A stretch of DNA of 64,000 bases. It comes from Epiperipatus broadwayi. Lineage: Eukaryota; Onychophora; Udeonychophora; Euonychophora; Peripatidae. How positions within the stretch are numbered: position 1 is the stretch's first letter; every line of letters begins with the position of its first letter. Of the stretch, positions 57,421 to 64,000 are shown piece by piece. The translations under genes were made by a program, and so were the position numbers. The stretch spans positions 1,126,501 to 1,190,500 of the forward strand of contig JAQFVV010012419.1 of NCBI GenBank assembly GCA_028023455.1, written 5' to 3'. The notes below the pieces were generated by a model. That model did no database searches, was not told the DNA's origin, and worked only from the letters and a program-made list of their open reading frames with translations.

Positions 57421-60400
57421 CTGTGAGTAGAGGGAAGCAAGCACTTTTCTCCGTACTTCTCAGAGACTGTTTGCCTCCTACCACTATGATGATCTGTTCA
57501 TTGAACCAAGCACACTAGATAACCATCTGAGTGCTGATCCTGACTGCTGCCTGCCATGTTGTACCTGCCTGCAAATCTGAAAGCACTAAAAGTAGATATA
57601 TCTGTGTGCGTTCGCAATAGATCCTGTGGTAAACTCATTTCTTGTAGAGATGCCTTTAATATAAATTCCTTATGTAATTTGTGTATCTAAGATATAATGA
57701 AAATCTTATGTTTCATTCGTATAATAGTTTATAAGTTTCAGCTAATTATGCTCTTAAACTCTATCCCTGTAATCCTTTACTATTATAATATATTCATAAC
57801 CATCCTTCTTTACGCTTGATTATAATTATATAGCTTTGTGCAACTCCATTAAATATTTAGCAGATTTTGTTTTATATATGTTGTACTCTTTTCATTAGGG
57901 CAGAATGTATTTAAAAGCTAATTTTTTAAAAAAATTAAATTAAGATAAATATAAGTTTTATAATTGTCATAATAATGTTTATAGGGACTTAACATTTGTT
58001 GATATGAATTTATGTAGTTAAAGAATATATAAAAGTTATTATAAATTTTAAAATTATAAAAATATAAGCATAATAAGTTAATATTGTATGGCAAGAGTAA
58101 ATGGTCATAGTTATAAGTTTAAAAATGTATTGAATATTTTGTTGAATAAACCTTTGAAAACACTTTTTAATATAATATTTAATATTCAAATAAGCTATTA
58201 AATTTGTCCTCTAAAATTATGTTTAAATTATATAAAATTATTTATTAAAGTTTTAATTCTCTGTAATGTACTACGTTTTAATTTTACTAATGTTAAAAAA
58301 TGCCAAAAATTGTTATTCCAAATTTTTAAGTCATCTAAAGTTTTTAGAGAGCTTCAAGAAATGTTACAAAAATTATTGAATGAAAATGGTATTAAAGATA
58401 AATGCTAAAATAATGTTTAATGGCTTTCTAATCAAAAAAGATAATAGAAATTGATAATTTTGAATTAAAGCTAACAACTACAAATACTTGTCAGATTAGT
58501 AATAAAAATAGAAGCACAACAGATTCCATTAATCATAGAATTAAACATAAGTTCATTTGATAGAAATTTCATATTGAAAGGAAATATGCCTATGTGTTTG
58601 AAAAGAAAGATATTGTTCCAGTTTTTACTTGTGATCTGAGACTTAGGCCTTTAACAGAAGCAATTTAGAATGTTTAATTCATTCAAATATAAGTATGGAG
58701 AGAGAGAGAGGCATTTAGGGAAAAATAGGAAGGGATCAAAAGTGAAGTATTTGAGTGAGAGTAAAATGAAACAGAATTGGACACATTTATAAAAGAGATG
58801 ATAATAGATAGACAGTTGAAGTTTTAAATTGAGTCTCAAAGGAATGTAAAAGATCTAGAAAGAGCTAGAATAAAAAATAGATCAAATAAAAAAGTACATT
58901 GGTATGATGCAGACAAGAGGAACTATGAATTTAAGAAACTGGATTAGACTTGGAGAGATCTTTATCCTGTAATAGACATTTAAAAATTATAATGCTGATA
59001 AATGCATACAATAGAAACATTGTCATAAATATAGCCAAAATCTTTACTATGACAAATATAGAAATATATTTTCTTGTTTATATAAGCCTAAGTACATAAT
59101 GATATATTTAACTTATTGAGCAGTCAGAAAGGTATTTGATATCCATTCTAAATAGGTCATGACACTTGACTAAGCATCCATATATGGTGTCATCTTTCAT
59201 TTGAAAATCATTTTCATTATTAAATAACAGCTTATATGGGAATCTGTTATCATCAGGACTTGTACTAAAATTGTCTATGATTTTTTATTCACAATCACAT
59301 GTTTGAACAATTTAACACATAATTATTTAAGAAAAGATAAATTGTTAGATTTTTTAAGCAACTAGTGGATAATTGTACTTTGATTTGAAAGAAATATTCT
59401 GATCTTTTTTAACTGAAAACCATGATATTCTTATATCAGCTTTAACGTCAATGATAAATCAAAAATAAAAGCATCAGATTAATATGGCACCATAGTTGCT
59501 AGTGGATATTTCATACAAATTCATTGCTCTATTTAAAAGCTTTTATAATCACTGATAGACTATTATCAGCAAGACTTAAAATAAATCAAGCAATTTATTG
59601 CTTGGGAGATTATGTAGTGTTTGAGTTTCAGTTGACAAAGTTAGATATATATTTGTTTACTTTATTTGGCTGAAAATAAATTTAGAATTATTAGCAATTG
59701 ACTCTGCCATTCTACCCCTGTGCTAAGTCACACAGAACTCTCAGTGAAAAAATTTATCAAACAATAAAATTAGATAAAATACCTTTTAGTTTGTTGTAGT
59801 CTTTGTAACCTATGCAAGAAAAGCTGATAAATTTTTCTTGATAATTCAGATTGGATTGCTTACTGCTACTGTATCAGCTGTCTAAAGACAGCTATTTTAA
59901 AATATATGTTGGAATATTCTTTATGAAGTAACTAATTAATAGCAAGACTCTGTGAAACTGATTTTTTTATATATAAATATTAACCTTAGTTTTAAGTTAA
60001 CTTTATTTGGTTTACTATTTACATTTAATGAGATAAGTAATAAGCCCTGTTAATACTAAATATTATTTATATGTATTGTAAAAAAGAGTATAACTTAAAG
60101 TAGAAAAAAAGCAAAATAGATGGTATTATATACTAAATATTAGACATATTTGAATAATAATCAATATGTATAGTAAATATTTATAAGTATAAACAACAGC
60201 CAAGTTACTGTGTGTTATTGTGAATGAGATCATGTTCCAAGTAGAGGCAAAACTATGAATTGTCACATGGGTTTGGTCATTCTTTTTAATATTATCTAAT
60301 TTTTTTTATAAAGAATATTTTTGAATTGTGAGATGGGGAATTAAAGTTTAGATAAAATATTATAAACCAGAGTGTTAAAACAATGATGGTAGTGATTTTT

Positions 60401-61518
60401 AAAGTGAAGAAAAAGATTTCTTTGCATGATATTAATGAGGTTGTTGACTGCTTGTAAATTTGAACAAGTAATAAGAATACAGGAAAAAAGAAGAGAGAAA
60501 CAATGCAGATGAAAGTGTTCCAAGGTTTTTCATCTCTATGACAGAGAGAACATAATGGATCTCTATTAATAAAGTGTCCTTATAGAATAGAAAGGGGCTA
60601 GTATGAAAGGTGTTGACTGTTATTTTAAAAATTTGTGTTTCTAAGTATGAATATTTGAAATTTTTTATATTTATTATTATACAACAAGAAAAAGTGAATA
60701 CTATTTGATATGTTATTTAGAAATAGAATTACCCAGAGAGTTTTTGGCAAAATTAATGCTAATGGAAGGTGAAATGAAGGAGAATTAGATTATCAGGTTA
60801 TTATTTCATTAATGGCTATCTGAAGATAAAAGATAAAAATAAATTGAAATTTAATATGTTTTAACACATGTCTTAAGCTAAGTGCTACTGTCTTTTTGTT
60901 CCAGATTGGTTTGGTAATGAAGGAATACATTTTTAAATAAAAAAATAATGTGTAGGAAATAATTAAAATGTTGATTAGTGATAGCATATATTGAAAGATA
61001 TGCTTTGGATAACGTAATGATGGTGTTTTCTATAAAAGCAGTAATTTGATTTTGAATACCAGTTTTCATTGCTTTGTAAGGAAAGTGTATTGGGAAACCT
61101 AAAACTTCATGTGATGTAAAGAAAACAATGGGAAAAATAGTATTTCAAATAAAAGGTTTGATTTTATTAAAGTGGAGTGAAAGTTTGTTAGTATAGTTGA
61201 TTTAAATAATAAGAGTTCAATTGTTTATGAAAATGATGCTCTGATATTTGTTTCTCTGGCCATTGCATATCTGCTAATATAGTATTTTTTAACATTTTAC
61301 ATATATATGTGTGTATATATAAATCACATAACATCCCAAGTTTATTATCGGCAGAAATCTTTTTAATGAGATTGTTTTGGCAACATGTTGAAGGTTTCTG
61401 GTGATGATTAACATTGTTAAATCCGAACTTACGACTGTGCCAATGTTATAACTGCAAGTCATACTGTGCGGTCAGCAAATAACATTATACAATTCCCATG
61501 CTGTTCTTTTCCAATGAG
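57421..61518. other. AT-rich noncoding DNA
   Basis: A less AT-rich patch at 57420-57640 follows the TATA-like site but has no long open frame. The remainder shows no supported gene. Confidence 0.5.
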
Positions 61519-61736
61519 TGCTCTCCAATGAATCAGTCTGCAATGAATGCTCTCCAATGAATTGGTCTGCAATGAATGCTCTCCAATAAATTGGCCTGCA
61601 ATCTCTCCACTGAATTGGTCTGCAACGAATGCTCTCCAACGAATTGGTCTGCAATGAAGTTCTCCAAATGAATTGGTCTGCAATGAAGCTCTCCAATAAA
61701 TTGGTCTGCAATGAACCTCTCCAACGAATGCTCTCA
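61519..61736. repeat. Minisatellite, about eight copies of a 28-bp unit
   Basis: The unit is close to GCTCTCCAATGAATTGGTCT followed by GCAATGAAT. Unit lengths vary between 25 and 29 bp. Because the unit has no stop codon on the minus strand, three overlapping minus frames stay open; they are translations of the repeat and not genes. Confidence 0.85.
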
Positions 61737-63282
61737 ATATCTCTGCTGCGGTCTCTTTCAGCTACACCCGTGAACTACATTTCCACTGGGTGCTGATCAT
61801 TAACTGCCAGCACTGATACAAGATATCTCTACTTAAATACTGTTTACTCAATACTGCTTGACTGCTCTCTACTGCTCTCTATATTACACTGCTAGATGTT
61901 ACCCAGTCTTCTTATCACTCTCTGACAACTGCAATGATCAATCAATGCACTGACCAATAAGGTAACGTCTCTTATCTAGAAACATTTGTAATTAGCAAAT
62001 ATTTCTAGGAATTGTCGATCGCCATTACATCAATGCACTAATTAAATTCCTCAGCTATCAGAGCGCGATCTAAAAACAGCCTTACGAATAAATTCTAGTT
62101 TTTTCTGGAGTGCACAAACATGTCTGCCATTTTACAAAACACTACAAACATCAACTGTTATTTGTGAATCATCTAGCTTTATATAAAACCTGGTTTATAT
62201 TTATATTAAACTATTCTAGCATAGAAAAACATAGCATACTAATAATTATATATGTTCAAGTTGTTAAATGTTTGTCAAAGAGGATTCTTTGCCTTTAATA
62301 TTCTAAAAGAGGGTTATCTTAAACACCTGCTCACCATAATTTGCAATTTTACATTATTTTTTAGTTTTTGTAAATAAAAGTTATATGTTCGTTTAATATT
62401 CAAAAGTAATCATTTAATAATATAAAATACAAAAATTTATACATTTCATAAACAAATCATTATTTGACTTTTTCAATTTACTTCACAGTGACTAGAGAGC
62501 CATCTATGGAAGCATAAGTAATTGATGGTCATCAGATGTTTGTGCAAACTTATCATTGGTCATCAGTAAGCAGCCATTTTCAATTGCATGTTATATTTTA
62601 ACAATGGCTTAGCATCAGTCTTAGAAGTTGAACATAGTAGTGATTATGAACTGTTTAGTTATAAATTATGAAATTAATTCATATTTTTGCATTGTTTTGT
62701 ATATCATATTTAAAAGCATTCCATTACTAAACATTTTGTTGAAATATTATGACAATCTTTTTCATCTCCACCATGCATTACAAATCATTAACTTGCATAT
62801 TTGTTTTTGTTTCCATGTTATGCTTTTTAGAATTTTAGAATTAAGGCAAATATAAAGTTAAGCACCTTTCTGCTATAAATTATGAAATTCATTGTGTTCC
62901 TCCACCCCCTCCCCCCACACTTTATATTCAATAATTACTCACCAACATGTTTTTTAAAATGTGCCCAAATTTTGAATCATCATTGCAAATTCTTGTGATT
63001 ATTATATTTTTCTTCATAATGTCCTATTTTGTAAAATTTGTGTGCTACAAAAGATTAAATCCATCATACTTGTTTTATAAATTATCTATTCTCCTGTAAA
63101 ACTTTTGAATCTTTACTTAAATCTGCAAATGCCCATGAATTAGTCAAATAGCTATTTGAGAACTATATTTCTCCAAATCATTATGTCTATTTGCAATTGG
63201 GATACACAATATGGAAAAAAAAAGAGTTTAATGAAATTCAAGTATTATTTGTTCCGTCACATGTATTTTACTTTCTTGAGTA
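61737..63282. other. Noncoding DNA
   Basis: No supported gene. A less AT-rich patch directly after the minisatellite (61740-62100) may be the rest of the same repeat element. Confidence 0.45.
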
Positions 63283-63710
63283 TTATATAGGGGGTTTGAA
63301 TTCAGACATTCACACAACCCTCAGCCATCCATGCTATCTCATATTGCTGATACCCTTGATCACACACGTGTTGAAAAGATAAATATTCACCAATATACAT
63401 ATTTTGTGTTGAGTGTTTCATCACCAGATTTTCAATGAAATGGATGGCTGAAAATTTGTGGGGTGGAGTAGTTTGAAGCCTGTTTATTAAAGTAAAAAGA
63501 ATGACTACTTTAATATAAGCTGAGCTTTGATTGTATATATGTGTGGAGATAATAATCTGGACCAACTGATGACTGCTGGTTTAGCACAAGATACCTATAT
63601 TGTTGGCTATTTATCTTTTCAACATGTGTGAGGGTATCAGCAGTACAAGATAGAATGGACGGTTGACGGTCGTGTGATAATCTGAGTTCAAACCTTCTAT
63701 ATATTGCATA
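63283..63710. repeat. Inverted pair of tRNA-like repeats, about 105-bp arms
   Basis: The right arm (63607-63710) reads ATTTATCTTTTCAACATGTG, GGGTATCAGCAGTACAAGAT and TCTGAGTTCAAACCTTCTAT. The left arm (63283-63388) is its reverse complement with few changes. Each arm ends with a polymerase III B-box-like GAGTTCAAACC or GAATTCAAACC, so they may be two SINE copies in inverted orientation or a foldback element with tRNA-derived arms. Confidence 0.55.
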
Positions 63711-64000
63711 TAGAAGTGGAGATATGAAAAAACCTGTACTGTAGAAAAAATCATATTTCTTGAGTATTACATATTTTTGATTATTTCTTTTTATTAGAAG
63801 CTATTGACTTCATTTTTCAGCCAACTGGTTACTTAATTTTTCAGTTGAAAAATTGAACCATAATAAGGTAAAATTATTTTGAAGTTCATATGAGAGAAAT
63901 GTAAAGAAAATCTTAAAAATGAAATATATCTAAATTTTTTGATTAAAATAATAATTTATAAACCTTGCTATTATTAGTAATAAACATTAGTTATAACTTT
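63711..64000. other. AT-rich noncoding DNA
   Basis: Nothing recognisable up to the window edge. Confidence 0.5.

Noticed and set aside
1-64000. CRISPR arrays, operons, rRNA genes, intact tRNA genes
   Set aside because: None is visible; regular repeats are minisatellites or microsatellites, and tRNA-like segments lack pairing stems.

Overview
The window is AT-rich, gene-poor animal nuclear DNA, most likely from an invertebrate. I base this on long metazoan-style Ty3/gypsy retrotransposons, miniature inverted-repeat elements, tRNA-like repeat fragments, long AT and GA microsatellites and the lack of any host exon I could recognise. I cannot name the phylum. All convincing protein coding lies in LTR retrotransposons, and their GC-richer internal regions stand out from the AT-rich surroundings.

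Layout. Positions 1-12578 hold no recognisable gene, only small repeats: a MITE-like hairpin at 1211-1338, a family of long inverted repeats at 3592-4800, a tRNA-like relic near 4.8 kb and a possible decayed promoter or LTR near 6.26 kb. Positions 12583-24967 are one unusual mobile element. With a later insertion removed it is a roughly 5.8-kb imperfect palindrome with TG...CA ends and a 4-bp ATAT target duplication. At its centre is a 122-bp LTR-like block with primer-binding-site-like sequences pointing outward on both sides. Its right arm is interrupted by retrotransposon A (16389-22930, minus strand). A has two 2.09-kb LTRs, a coiled-coil-bearing gag broken by a frameshift, and no pol apart from a scrap of the pol 3' end. 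Retrotransposon B (26152-34478, minus strand) has virtually the same LTRs, leader and 3' untranslated tail, but carries a different, shorter gag and an intact 1054-codon pol (protease, reverse transcriptase, RNase H, integrase).

How they fit together. A and B look like a non-autonomous/autonomous pair. They are near identical at the ends, where the cis signals for transcription, priming and integration lie, and strongly divergent in the protein-coding cassette. B could supply the enzymes in trans. A, B and the palindrome are all flanked by ATAT duplications.

From 34483 to 64000 I find only noncoding repeats: an inverted repeat at 35.1-35.75 kb, tandem repeats at 39.2, 42.6, 43.1 and 61.5 kb, long AT and GA tracts, two LTR-like intervals bounded by TG...CA inside AT-rich sites (41243-44684 and 46675-49386), further copies of the 3.6-kb inverted-repeat family at 53.2 and 56.1 kb, and an inverted pair of tRNA-like repeats at 63.3-63.7 kb. 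All comparisons were made by eye. Percentages are impressions unless a base count is given.
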